Source: Hyphomicrobiaceae bacterium (GTDB taxonomy: Bacteria > Pseudomonadota > Alphaproteobacteria > Rhizobiales > MH13). Taken from it: a DNA stretch of 6,298 nucleotides. Location: positions 1 to 6,298 of the forward strand of contig JAGRKQ010000030.1 of assembly GCA_020442235.1 (NCBI GenBank), written 5' to 3'. The position numbers were made by a program, and so were the translations under genes. Of the stretch, positions 1 to 6,298 are shown one piece after another. The number at the start of each line of letters is the position of its first letter. Positions within the stretch are counted from its first letter, which is position 1. The notes beneath the pieces are model-generated. The model did not search any database, was not told the origin of the DNA, and saw only the letters and a program-made list of their open reading frames with translations.

Positions 1-1109
1 AGCGCGAGCCAGAACCAGATCAGGCCGCCGCCGGCAAAGGCCCATTCGGTGAACACCAGCACGATGAGGAAGGCGAAGTGGTTGAGGTAGCGTTCCGCCT
101 CGCCCAGGATGATGAACACGGTCGTGTTGACGACGCCATAGACGAAGAATGCAACGCCCAGCAGCGCGAAGACGCCGTTGTCGGCAACCGGCCCGCTCGC
201 CGCACCGCTCCAGACGAGCAGCGCCGCGGCAATCGCCACCGGGAACTTCAGAACGAGTCCGGAGAAGGAATTGCGTCCGGCCAGCGCGAAGCCGAAATGG
301 ACGATCTTCTCTTTCAGGCTCGGTGCGGCAAAGGCCTTGCGGAAAGGCGCCAGACCGTTGCGGTCTGCGATCGGCATCTTCCCCTTCCGCGTCTCGCCGA
401 GATACCACAGAAGATGGCGGCCCTGCTCGCGCCAGGTCTTGAGGATGCCCCCTTGCGACACCGCCACCGCGCCGGCAAAGCCGAGAACGAGGCCGGCAAT
501 CAGCGCCGGTTTCCAGGCGAGCAGTGCGGCCGGCAGCACGACCAGCAGCACCATCTGGAGCCCGAATTTGGACGACAGCACGATATAGGCGACGAGAACG
601 GCCATCGGCAGGACGAGCACCGCGCCGCTGAGCGGCAAGGGCAGGAAGGCCAGCAGCAGCAGCAAGCCGGCGGAAAGTTCCGAATAGAGCCGCGTGGTGA
701 AATGCGAGGTCGAGCCGATGGCAACCTTGGAGAACATCATCGGCGTGAAGACATAGGCAAGGCCGGCCGCCGCGACGACGAGACCATCCAGCCCGGCGGC
801 GCGCGCCAGCGCCATGGACGCAGCCAGCCCCAGCGCTTCAAAGACCGGATTCACCGCCTTGATCCAGCGGCCCAGAACGGCCTGTGGCAGGAAGGACAGA
901 AGCCAGTGGGTCAGGAGCGGGTAATGAAACGGCCCGCCCTCGGCGACATCAGCGTGGATCGGCGCGAAGGGGCCGGTCTTCTGGCGCTTGACCGCCGTCA
1001 GGAAGTAAAGATGGCCCCAGCTGTCGAAGGAAAAGCGCACCCGCCAGACCATCGAAAGACGCTGCAAGAGACAGACAAGAACGACCGCGGCCAGAAGCAG
1101 AACGCTCAC
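1..1109 (-). CDS. Polytopic membrane protein, GT-C glycosyltransferase-like (partial, C-terminus outside window)
   Basis: The frame is open from a GTG at 1109-1107 to the window edge: 369 codons without a stop, ending mid-codon. The start is supported by AAGGAG at 1122-1117, seven bases upstream, and by a GTGA overlap with the stop of the acyltransferase. About ten hydrophobic stretches are visible, for example at residues 2-18, 88-103, 109-123, 145-178, 184-218, 289-303, 313-335 and 345-358, so it is an inner-membrane protein. After the first helix comes FDSWGH (28-33), then [10 protein letters not shown] (62-71), which resemble the acidic motif and YPPL-like segment after TM1 in GT-C/PMT-type enzymes. 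GEAERYL lies at 336-342. I infer a lipid-linked-sugar glycosyltransferase or a polymerase acting on the surface glycan. Arginines 17, 23 and 25 just after TM1 fit poorly with a periplasmic first loop, so topology and function are uncertain. A Wzy-like polymerase is the main alternative. Confidence 0.85.
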   Translation of the reverse strand, partial: MSVLLLAAVVLVCLLQRLSMVWRVRFSFDSWGHLYFLTAVKRQKTGPFAPIHADVAEGGPFHYPLLTHWLLSFLPQAVLGRWIKAVNPVFEALGLAASMALARAAGLDGLVVAAAGLAYVFTPMMFSKVAIGSTSHFTTRLYSELSAGLLLLLAFLPLPLSGAVLVLPMAVLVAYIVLSSKFGLQMVLLVVLPAALLAWKPALIAGLVLGFAGAVAVSQGGILKTWREQGRHLLWYLGETRKGKMPIADRNGLAPFRKAFAAPSLKEKIVHFGFALAGRNSFSGLVLKFPVAIAAALLVWSGAASGPVADNGVFALLGVAFFVYGVVNTTVFIILGEAERYLNHFAFLIVLVFTEWAFAGGGLIWFWLA

Positions 1110-1651
1110 GCGCCCTCTCCTTCGTCCGAAGGCCGCTCCCTGGAGACGAGCGGCCGCGCCGGATTGCCGGCAACCTTGCCGCCGGCCGGCACATCTTCAA
1201 GAACGAGGCTGTTGGCGCCGACGATGGCGCCGTCACCGATGGTGACGCCGGCAGCGATCACCGCATTCGGCCCAAGATAGCAGTTGTCGCCGATCCGGGT
1301 CGGTGCCTTGCGATAGGGCGCCGCACCGCCCGAGACCGCCCAGTCCACCGTGTCGTGGGTGTAGATCTGGACACCGGCGGAAACGGAACAGCTGGAGCCG
1401 ATCACGAGGCCGCCGCCGGAACCATCCAGAATGGTGAAGGGGCCGATCCAGGTGTTGGCGCCGACACGGACGTCGCCGAAGACATGGGCACTGTCATAGA
1501 TCGAGGTGCCCTCGCCAAAGCCGAGGACAGCCGCCTTTTCCCAGCGGTCGGAGACATAGTCGCCGAAGGGCAGCGTGCGCTGGAAGCGGCCGTGCACCTC
1601 CTCGCGGCGGGCGCGCCAGAAGGCCTTGAGGTCGGCCAGCAGCCGATTCAC
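1106..1651 (-). CDS. Hexapeptide-repeat (left-handed beta-helix) acyltransferase
   Basis: This small protein (181 residues from the GTG, 187 from the ATG at 1669) is probably an O- or N-acyltransferase that puts an acetyl or similar group from an acyl-CoA on a sugar or sugar nucleotide in the cytoplasm. After a helical, charged N-terminus, imperfect hexapeptide turns run from about residue 50 to 165, such as [44 protein letters not shown] and [15 protein letters not shown], broken by a loop with YTHD. The His in it (99 in GTG numbering) is the likely catalytic base for this fold. The end, GNPARPLV, is typical of the XAT/MAT-like families. I prefer GTG 1651: it gives a GTGA overlap with asnB and has GGAG eight bases upstream, whereas ATG 1669 has only weak SD-like sequence. 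It sits between asnB and the membrane protein, so it likely decorates the same glycan. It is not WbpD-like by eye; the substrate is unknown. Confidence 0.9.
   Translation of the reverse strand: MNRLLADLKAFWRARREEVHGRFQRTLPFGDYVSDRWEKAAVLGFGEGTSIYDSAHVFGDVRVGANTWIGPFTILDGSGGGLVIGSSCSVSAGVQIYTHDTVDWAVSGGAAPYRKAPTRIGDNCYLGPNAVIAAGVTIGDGAIVGANSLVLEDVPAGGKVAGNPARPLVSRERPSDEGEGA
1117..1122 (-). promoter_or_regulatory. Shine-Dalgarno deciding the GTG start of the membrane protein
   Basis: On the minus strand AAGGAG ends seven bases before the GTG at 1109. It lies inside the end of the acyltransferase gene. Its perfect match and spacing decide the non-ATG start at a junction where the two genes share GTGA, which points to translational coupling. 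Confidence 0.8.
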
Positions 1652-3525
1652 AACGTCTGCTCCATCCATTCATTGACGTTGAGCAGCGACCAGATGAGAA
1701 GCCGGCGGTTCTGCTCGCCGTCGAGATGCTGGCGCACGAGGCTGGTGACCGCGCCGAAATCGAGAACGTCATAGACCGGCGCCTTGGGATCGAGCAGGCG
1801 GCGGCGCACGAAGTCGATGCTGTCGCCCTTGAACCAGGACGCATCCGGCGAGGAAAACCCTTGCTTCTCCGCCGTTGTGATGTCGGTCGGGATATAGGCC
1901 GCCATCATGTCGCGCAGGATTTGCTTGCCGTCGCTGGTGCGCTCGAAGAAGCGCTTCTTCTTGTTGCCGGGATCGTTCTCGTTGAGCCGCACCACTTCGG
2001 AGAGGTTGTTCAGCTTGAGACTGACCGGGCAGCGCATGGCGAATTCGACGAGATCGTTGTCCATGAAGGGCACGCGCGTTTCCAGGCTGTTGGCCATGGA
2101 CAGCTTGTCCTCCACCACGAACAGCCCGTGCAGGAAGGTCTTCGCCTCGAAATAGAGCGAGTGGTTGATGTAGTCCTCGGGTCGCGTCAGGCGGTGCGCA
2201 TGATCCTTGAACACATCATGGAAGATCGCCTGCGGATCGACGTGGGAGACATCCGACCAGATCGGCGCGAAGACATCCGGGAAATGGCGCCGCTCGATCA
2301 GACGCTGCCAGAAGTCGTAATATTTGGTCGCATAATCGTTGAAGTCGTCATTGCTGACGGCTCGGTAGTAGCGCCACGGATAACCGCCGAAGAGTTCATC
2401 GCCGCCGGCGCCCGACAGCACCACCTTGACGAATTTGCTGGCAAGGCGGGCGATGTAATAGTTCGGGTAGCTCTGGCCGACGCGCGGCTCTTCCAGATGG
2501 CGGGCAACGGCCGGCAGCGCCCGCTCCATGTCGCCGGCCTTCAGCACCATCTCGTAATGCTCGGTGCGGAACAGCGCCGACATCGCCTCGGCCCGGCGGC
2601 GTTCGTCGAAGGCAAGTTCCATGCCCGAGGCCGACGACAGGTCGAAGCCGCAGGTGAAGGTCTTCAGGTTCGGGAACGCCTTGGCGGCAATCGCGGTGAT
2701 CGAACCGGAGTCCATGCCGCCGGAAAGATAGCTGCCAAGCTCGACATCGGCGACCAGCTGGCGGTTGACCGCCTGGCGGAAAAGCCGGTCCAGTTCCTCG
2801 CGATACTCTTCGTCGCTGGCGCGTTCCAGCGGCTCCTCGAAGTGGAAATCCCAATACTGACGGACCTCGAGCGCCGGTGCGGTCTCCTTCAGGTCGAGCC
2901 GGGCGAAATGCCCGGCCGGCAGCATCGACACGCCCTTCAGGAGCGTGCGGTCGGTGAAGATGTTCTGGAAGGTGAAATATTCGGCCAGCGCCTCGCGGTC
3001 GAGCACGCGGGCAAAGCCTGGCGCGGCCAGAAGCGCCTTCTGCTCGGAAGCGAAAGCCAGCCGTTTTCCATCGCTGTGGATGTAAAGCGGCTTGATGCCA
3101 TAGCGGTCGCGCGCCAGGAGCAGCGTGCGCTCCGTGCGGTCGTAGAGCACGAAGGCGAACATGCCGTTGATGCGCGCCAGCGCATCCGGGCCCCAGGCTT
3201 CCAGCGCGGCCAGCAGCACCTCGGTATCGGACTGCGAGCGGAAACCGTATCCGAGCGTTTCCAGCTCCAGGCGCAGTTCGCGGAAATTGTAGATCTCGCC
3301 ATTATAGGTGAGCACGAAGCGCCCGCTGGCGCTCATCATCGGCTGATGGGCAAGCGCGGACAGATCGATGATCGCCAGACGGCGGTGGGCGAGCCCGACC
3401 CCGTCCTCGATCCAGTGGCCTTCGCCATCGGGCCCGCGATGGGCGATGGCGTCGCTCATCGCCTTCAGCGCCGGCGGGGCCACCGGTGCGCGGTCGAAAT
3501 GGATGAGGCCGGCAATGCCACACAT
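1648..3525 (-). CDS. asnB: Asparagine synthase (glutamine-hydrolysing), AsnB family, surface-glycan amidotransferase candidate
   Basis: The protein has 625 residues, usual for the longer AsnB-type enzymes. Residues 1 to about 210 form a class II glutamine amidotransferase domain: MCGIAGLI gives the N-terminal nucleophile Cys2 after Met removal, which also fixes the start. HRRLAI (47-52), YNGEIYN (74-80) and SDTE (99-102) complete the glutaminase site. The C-terminal synthetase domain has the PP-loop SGGMDS (268-273; commonly SGGLDS) and [12 protein letters not shown] (371-382), so both half-sites look active. The reaction is ATP-dependent transfer of ammonia from glutamine to a carboxylate through an acyl-adenylate. 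In a polysaccharide cluster such proteins (WbpS in Pseudomonas O-antigen loci) are thought to amidate uronic acids rather than make free asparagine; that role is inferred here from the neighbours. Its stop overlaps the acyltransferase start. Its own SD is weak (GAG at 3536-3534) and a strong hairpin precedes it. Confidence 0.96.
   Translation of the reverse strand: MCGIAGLIHFDRAPVAPPALKAMSDAIAHRGPDGEGHWIEDGVGLAHRRLAIIDLSALAHQPMMSASGRFVLTYNGEIYNFRELRLELETLGYGFRSQSDTEVLLAALEAWGPDALARINGMFAFVLYDRTERTLLLARDRYGIKPLYIHSDGKRLAFASEQKALLAAPGFARVLDREALAEYFTFQNIFTDRTLLKGVSMLPAGHFARLDLKETAPALEVRQYWDFHFEEPLERASDEEYREELDRLFRQAVNRQLVADVELGSYLSGGMDSGSITAIAAKAFPNLKTFTCGFDLSSASGMELAFDERRRAEAMSALFRTEHYEMVLKAGDMERALPAVARHLEEPRVGQSYPNYYIARLASKFVKVVLSGAGGDELFGGYPWRYYRAVSNDDFNDYATKYYDFWQRLIERRHFPDVFAPIWSDVSHVDPQAIFHDVFKDHAHRLTRPEDYINHSLYFEAKTFLHGLFVVEDKLSMANSLETRVPFMDNDLVEFAMRCPVSLKLNNLSEVVRLNENDPGNKKKRFFERTSDGKQILRDMMAAYIPTDITTAEKQGFSSPDASWFKGDSIDFVRRRLLDPKAPVYDVLDFGAVTSLVRQHLDGEQNRRLLIWSLLNVNEWMEQTL
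1660..1663 (-). promoter_or_regulatory. Shine-Dalgarno supporting the GTG start of the acyltransferase
   Basis: GGAG lies eight bases before the GTG at 1651-1649, within the last codons of asnB. No comparable site precedes the in-frame ATG at 1669. It therefore favours the shorter protein, with start and asnB stop overlapping as GTGA. Confidence 0.6.
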
Positions 3526-3547
3526 TGGCGCGTCTCGCTTGTCAGGG

Positions 3548-3582
3548 GCACCGGGCTTCTAGCCGAAGCGCAAGCCCGGTGC
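3548..3582 (-). terminator. Intercistronic hairpin between aminotransferase and asnB (no U-tract)
   Basis: A perfect 11-bp inverted repeat (3548-3558 with 3572-3582) lies seven bases after the aminotransferase stop. In the minus-strand RNA the 13-base loop is GCGCUUCGGCUAG, which can fold further into a GC(UUCG)GC mini-stem, an extra-stable tetraloop. The bases after it (CCCCUGACAAGC) contain no U-run, so it is not a standard intrinsic terminator. It could be a 3'-end-stabilising or processing hairpin, a partial or Rho-linked terminator, or an attenuator in front of asnB, which begins 22 bases beyond it. Confidence 0.65.
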
Positions 3583-3589
3583 AAAGGGC

Positions 3590-4780
3590 TCAGGCCGGAG
3601 CGTAGCCTTTGCGAACCGTCTCGATCACATAATCCTGCTCGGCCTCGCTCATGCCGTGGAACAAGGGCAGCGAGATGGAACAGTCATTGGCGAACAAGGC
3701 GTTCGGAAAATCCTGCGGCTTCAGGCCATAGGTGTCGGCGTAGAAGCTGAGCATGTGGACGGCATGGGTCGCGGGCCGCGTCGAAATTCCGGCCTTTTGA
3801 AGCGTGTCCATCCAAAGGTTGCGCGCCGCATTCACACGGGCGACCGTTTCCAGACTGATCGCTTCGGGGCGGAACAGGCACGGGTAGCTCTGATAGCCGT
3901 GCTCATAGCCTTCCGGCGTCACCGGCGTGCGCAGCCAGTCGAGATCGGCAAAGGCCTCATCAAAACGCGCGGCCAGACGCTGGCGTTCGGCGATGATTGC
4001 GCCGGCACGATCCATCTGGGCGCTGCCGAGCGCCCCCTGGATGTCGGTCATGCGCTGATTGAAACCGGCATCGACGTGATCGGCGAGCAGATAGGGCCGC
4101 GCGCCGAGATGGCGTTGCAGATCCGTCATCACCGCGCCGTGGTCGCGCAGGCGGCGGACCCTGGCGGCGAGCGCTTCATCGGCGCAGGTCACCATGCCCC
4201 CTTCGCCGGTGGTGATCGCCTTGCGCGGATGGAAGGAGAAGCAGCCGGTATCGCCAAAGGTGCCGGCATGCCGGCCGCCGATGCGTGCGCCGAAGCCGCA
4301 GGCCGCGTCCTCGACCACGGCAAGGCCGTGCGTTTTGGCCAATGCGGCGACGGCATCCATATCGGCGCAGAGGCCGAAGAGATGCACCGGGATGATCGCC
4401 TTGGTGCGGTCCGTGACAACGGCGGCAGCGGCCTTCGCATCAATGTTGAAGGTCTCAAGATCGATGTCGCAGAAGACCGGCTTTGCCCCGCAATGTTCCA
4501 CGACATTGGCCGTCGAGATCCAGGTGAAAGCCGGCACGATCACCTCGTCGCCCGGCCCGATGCCAAGCGCGACCAGCGACAGGTGCAGCGCCGAGGTGCA
4601 GGACGTGACGGCGATGGAATGGGCCGCGCCGGTGAAGGCGGACCATTTTTCCTCGAACTCGCGCACCTTCGGCCCCTGGACGAGCCAGCCGGACGAGAGC
4701 GGCCCGAGGACGCTTTCGATCTCGTTTTTCTCAAGCGCCGTGCGGGCGATCGGAACGTTCAGCTTGCCGGCTTCGCTCAT
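3590..4780 (-). CDS. DegT/DnrJ/EryC1/StrS family PLP-dependent sugar aminotransferase
   Basis: The 396-residue protein is full length for this fold-type I family, which transfers an amino group (usually from glutamate) to a keto-sugar nucleotide in the cytoplasm. Visible landmarks: SGWLVQGPKVREFE near the N-terminus (30-43), TSCTSALHLSL (59-69) in the cofactor phosphate region, PAFTWIST (83-90), VVEDAACGFGA with Asp158 for the pyridine nitrogen, and SFHPRKAITTGEGG with Schiff-base Lys187. A GFNQRMTDIQGALG segment follows in the C-terminal half. The only near in-frame start is ATG 4780, preceded by AAGGGG at 4792-4787 which overlaps the epimerase stop; the gap is 11 bp, so coupling is likely. 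The pattern resembles perosamine-synthase/PglE-like C4 aminotransferases more than the WbpE type, but I cannot name the substrate. It differs clearly from the aminotransferase at the right edge, so the two are not a recent duplication. Confidence 0.95.
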   Translation of the reverse strand: MSEAGKLNVPIARTALEKNEIESVLGPLSSGWLVQGPKVREFEEKWSAFTGAAHSIAVTSCTSALHLSLVALGIGPGDEVIVPAFTWISTANVVEHCGAKPVFCDIDLETFNIDAKAAAAVVTDRTKAIIPVHLFGLCADMDAVAALAKTHGLAVVEDAACGFGARIGGRHAGTFGDTGCFSFHPRKAITTGEGGMVTCADEALAARVRRLRDHGAVMTDLQRHLGARPYLLADHVDAGFNQRMTDIQGALGSAQMDRAGAIIAERQRLAARFDEAFADLDWLRTPVTPEGYEHGYQSYPCLFRPEAISLETVARVNAARNLWMDTLQKAGISTRPATHAVHMLSFYADTYGLKPQDFPNALFANDCSISLPLFHGMSEAEQDYVIETVRKGYAPA

Positions 4781-4791
4781 GCCTTTCCCCT

Positions 4792-5793
4792 TCAGTCCTC
4801 GAGCCCCACGGCCTTGCGGCGTGCGGCGACCTCTTCCTTGTGGGCGGAGCGCCATTCGATCAGCCGGCGCAGGCCCTCGTCGAGATCGATCTCGGCGGTG
4901 TAGCCGATTTCCGCGCTGGCCTTCTTCGGGCTGCCGATGCGGTTGCGCACCAGCGTTGCCTGGCTGCGCGGCGCATACTGGATGTCCTTGTTGCAGCCGG
5001 TGAGGTTGAGGAGCTTCTCGGCCAGTTCCTTCAGCGAGGTGCGCACGCCCGTGCCGACATTGTAGAAGCTGTCGGTGGCATCGGCCTTCATGCCGCAGAC
5101 ATTGGCAAGCGCGCAGTCCTCGACCGCAACGAAGTCGAAGGCTTCCGAGCCGTCGCCCATGATCGTCGGCGCATCGCCCCGGTCGATGGCGTCGAGCATC
5201 TTCATGATCACGGCGATGTAGGCGCCGTGATAATCCTGACGCGGGCCGTAGACGTTCATGTAGCGCAGGCCGACATAGTCGAGACCGTAGCGGTGGTGAT
5301 AGGCGCGCAGCATCGCCTCGCCGCAGATCTTGGTCGCGCCGTAGAAATTCTTGTTGTTGAAAGGGTGCTCCTCTTCCATCGGATCGGTGACGGCATCGCC
5401 ATAGACCGAGGCGGAAGAAGAATAGACAAGGCGCTTGATGCCGGTGCGCACGCAGGCGTCCATGACGTTGAAGGTGCCGCGCACATTGGTCTCGAAGGCC
5501 GAGCGCGGATATTCGTGGCACTGGAGCAGCCAGAGCGCGGCGAAATGGAACACGCCGTCCTTGCCGGCCATGGCGCCTTCCAGAATGTCGGTCTGGAGGA
5601 TGTCGCCGCCAACGTCATGCACCTTGACGCGCGGATCGCGCAGCGCACCGAGAATGTTCTCGTGCCGGCCGCGGGCGAAGTTGTCATAGACCGTGATTTC
5701 GGCCACGTCGTGCCGCAGCAGCGCATCGACCGTGTGCGAACCGATGAGCCCGGCCCCGCCGATCACCATCAGTTTCTTGCCCTGAAGTTCCAT
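4792..5793 (-). CDS. GalE-like extended-SDR NAD-dependent sugar-nucleotide epimerase
   Basis: The 333-residue protein is a normal-length extended short-chain dehydrogenase/reductase. GGAGLIGSH (12-20) is the glycine-rich NAD loop. Asp37 at the end of beta-2 suggests NAD rather than NADP. The catalytic set is Ser127, Tyr151 and Lys155 (FYGATK), followed by RYMNVYGPRQ. The segment SSSASVYGD matches GalE; the Asp-Glu pair that marks 4,6-dehydratases (TDEVYG) is Ala128-Ser129 here, so I call it an epimerase, not a dehydratase. The substrate-side stretch HFAALWLLQCHEYPRSAF (83-100) is unlike ordinary GalE and may mark a subfamily. ATG 5793 is chosen because it begins MELQGKKLMVIGG directly before the fold and has GAGGG at 5805-5801, seven bases upstream; an upstream in-frame ATG at 5862 would overlap the previous gene and lacks support. 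It sits between two aminotransferases and probably supplies or tailors their sugar nucleotide. Confidence 0.94.
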   Translation of the reverse strand: MELQGKKLMVIGGAGLIGSHTVDALLRHDVAEITVYDNFARGRHENILGALRDPRVKVHDVGGDILQTDILEGAMAGKDGVFHFAALWLLQCHEYPRSAFETNVRGTFNVMDACVRTGIKRLVYSSSASVYGDAVTDPMEEEHPFNNKNFYGATKICGEAMLRAYHHRYGLDYVGLRYMNVYGPRQDYHGAYIAVIMKMLDAIDRGDAPTIMGDGSEAFDFVAVEDCALANVCGMKADATDSFYNVGTGVRTSLKELAEKLLNLTGCNKDIQYAPRSQATLVRNRIGSPKKASAEIGYTAEIDLDEGLRRLIEWRSAHKEEVAARRKAVGLED

Positions 5794-5824
5794 CCTTCGA
5801 CCCTCATTCTTGCGGGGTATCGTT

Positions 5825-5847
5825 CCGGGCGGCTCAGACCGCCCCGG
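5825..5847 (-). other. GC-rich hairpin spanning the stop codon of the upstream aminotransferase
   Basis: Minus-strand CCGGGGCGG (5847-5839) can pair with CCGCCCGG (5832-5825): six G/C pairs, one bulged G, then two more pairs, with loop TCTGAG holding the TGA stop. No U-run follows. It may protect or process the mRNA end; it may also be chance in such GC-rich DNA. Confidence 0.35.
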
Positions 5848-6298
5848 TTTCGCGAACGGCATCGAGAACGGCCCCGATCACCGTCCCTGCCGTGTCCTGG
5901 TCCATATAGGGGTGCATCGGCAGGCTGATGACGCTGTCCGCCGCCTTGTCGCCTTCCGGAAGATGAGCGCTCTCGTCGGCGACCGCCGGCTGCCGGTTGA
6001 GCGGCAGGGGATAGTGCACCGCCGTCGGAACGCCCTTCTTCTTCAGCGCTGCGGCAACACCATCCCGGTTCTCCACACGCAGCGTATATTGCGCCCAGGC
6101 GCTGCTGCGCCCTTCGGCGACAACGGGCGTTTCCAGCCCTGCAGTGGCAAAGGCCGCCGTATAGGCATCGGCAAGACGCTGACGCGCGGCCAGTTCGTCG
6201 TCGAGCACGGCAAGCTTCGGCAACAGGATCGCCGCCTGAAGCGTATCAAGGCGCGAGTTCACCCCGACACGGATGTGGTGATAGCGCCGGTCCTGCCC
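5834..6298 (-). CDS. DegT/DnrJ/EryC1/StrS aminotransferase, WbpE/WlbC-like (C-terminal part only)
   Basis: The frame is open from the window edge (first codon GGG at 6298) to TGA at 5836-5834, giving the last 154 residues. It begins GQDRRYHHIRVGVNSRLDTLQAAIL, the segment that follows the PLP-lysine region by some tens of residues in this family, and later has HYPLPLNRQPA and SLPMHPYMD, both typical of the C-terminal domain. Full-length relatives have about 360-400 residues, so over half the protein, including the catalytic lysine, lies outside the window. The GVNSRLDTLQAAIL wording matches the WbpE/WlbC type, which aminates C3 of a UDP-3-keto-GlcNAc uronic acid; that assignment is a resemblance judged from memory. 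The valine-asparagine inside this stretch (GTG at 6262) is not a real start, because conserved family sequence continues upstream of it. The gene ends 40 bp before the epimerase and looks part of the same transcript. Confidence 0.93.
   Translation of the reverse strand, partial: GQDRRYHHIRVGVNSRLDTLQAAILLPKLAVLDDELAARQRLADAYTAAFATAGLETPVVAEGRSSAWAQYTLRVENRDGVAAALKKKGVPTAVHYPLPLNRQPAVADESAHLPEGDKAADSVISLPMHPYMDQDTAGTVIGAVLDAVRETGAV

Noticed and set aside
78..1280. A 400-codon plus-strand ORF at the left end
   Set aside because: It is charged, low-complexity and Gln/Arg-rich, and opposite a membrane-protein frame with a perfect ribosome binding site and coherent hydrophobic segments. The minus strand is the coding one.
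3548..3582. Calling the hairpin a true operon end (Rho-independent terminator)
   Set aside because: No U-run follows on the minus strand, and the next gene has the same direction and fits the same pathway only about 20 bases later, so a full stop to transcription is unlikely.
1726..3750. A 674-codon plus-strand ORF opposite asnB
   Set aside because: It lies antisense to an unmistakable AsnB gene. The translation is rich in His, Arg, Gln, Glu and Gly without any domain, as expected for the mirror frame of a GC-rich gene.
3656..4903. Plus-strand ORF of 415 codons opposite the second aminotransferase
   Set aside because: It is the antisense shadow of a gene with intact PLP motifs, and has no recognisable motif or ribosome binding site of its own.
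3590..5521. A 643-residue minus-strand reading that would fuse extra N-terminal sequence to the aminotransferase
   Set aside because: The first 247 or so residues are an out-of-frame reading of the epimerase gene. The true start is the ATG at 4780, with a ribosome binding site directly upstream.
5794..5862. 23-residue N-terminal extension of the epimerase from ATG 5862
   Set aside because: It would overlap the aminotransferase, is Pro/Arg-rich and precedes the normal start of the Rossmann fold; ATG 5793 has a well-spaced GAGGG.
4840..5928. Plus-strand ORF of 362 codons opposite the epimerase
   Set aside because: It is antisense to a gene with complete SDR motifs; its own translation shows no family signature.

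Overview
The window is a run of six genes, all on the minus strand and closely packed. The base composition is GC-rich throughout (C/G at most third positions). Together with the protein sequences this suggests an alphaproteobacterium, possibly Rhizobiales-like; that assignment is inference and no marker gene is present. There is no RNA gene, insertion sequence, CRISPR array or promoter that I can support. The window looks like the inside of a larger surface-polysaccharide locus (O-antigen, capsule or exopolysaccharide), cut at both ends.

In the order of transcription (right to left): (1) the C-terminal 154 residues of a DegT/DnrJ/EryC1/StrS-type PLP sugar aminotransferase of the WbpE/WlbC-like kind (5834-6298, start outside the window); (2) a GalE-like extended-SDR sugar-nucleotide epimerase (4792-5793); (3) a second, clearly different DegT-family aminotransferase (3590-4780); (4) a class II asparagine synthase/glutamine-dependent amidotransferase, AsnB type (1648-3525); (5) a small hexapeptide-repeat acyltransferase (1106-1651, or from 1669); (6) a polytopic membrane protein with GT-C-glycosyltransferase-like features (1-1109, C-terminus outside the window). 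Gene 6 starts with GTG and runs off the window edge, so ATG-based or closed-ORF searches miss it, but it is open for 369 codons behind a perfect Shine-Dalgarno sequence.

The junctions fall into two kinds. AsnB/acyltransferase and acyltransferase/membrane protein each share a four-base GTGA overlap with a good Shine-Dalgarno upstream, so genes 4-6 look translationally coupled. The aminotransferase/epimerase junction (40 bp) and the aminotransferase/asnB junction (55 bp) each carry a GC-rich hairpin without a U-tract at the end of the upstream gene. The one before asnB is an 11-bp perfect stem with a C(UUCG)G apex, and asnB itself has a weak ribosome binding site. This suggests that the sugar-nucleotide genes and the asnB block are expressed at different levels from one transcript.

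Together the genes could make, amidate and acylate an amino sugar and transfer it at the membrane: epimerase plus two aminotransferases for an amino (perhaps diamino) sugar nucleotide, AsnB for amide transfer from glutamine (as proposed for WbpS-type proteins in O-antigen clusters), an O- or N-acyltransferase, and a membrane glycosyltransferase or polymerase. The exact sugar cannot be read from this window. The locus type is familiar; the particular gene combination is what merits a look.
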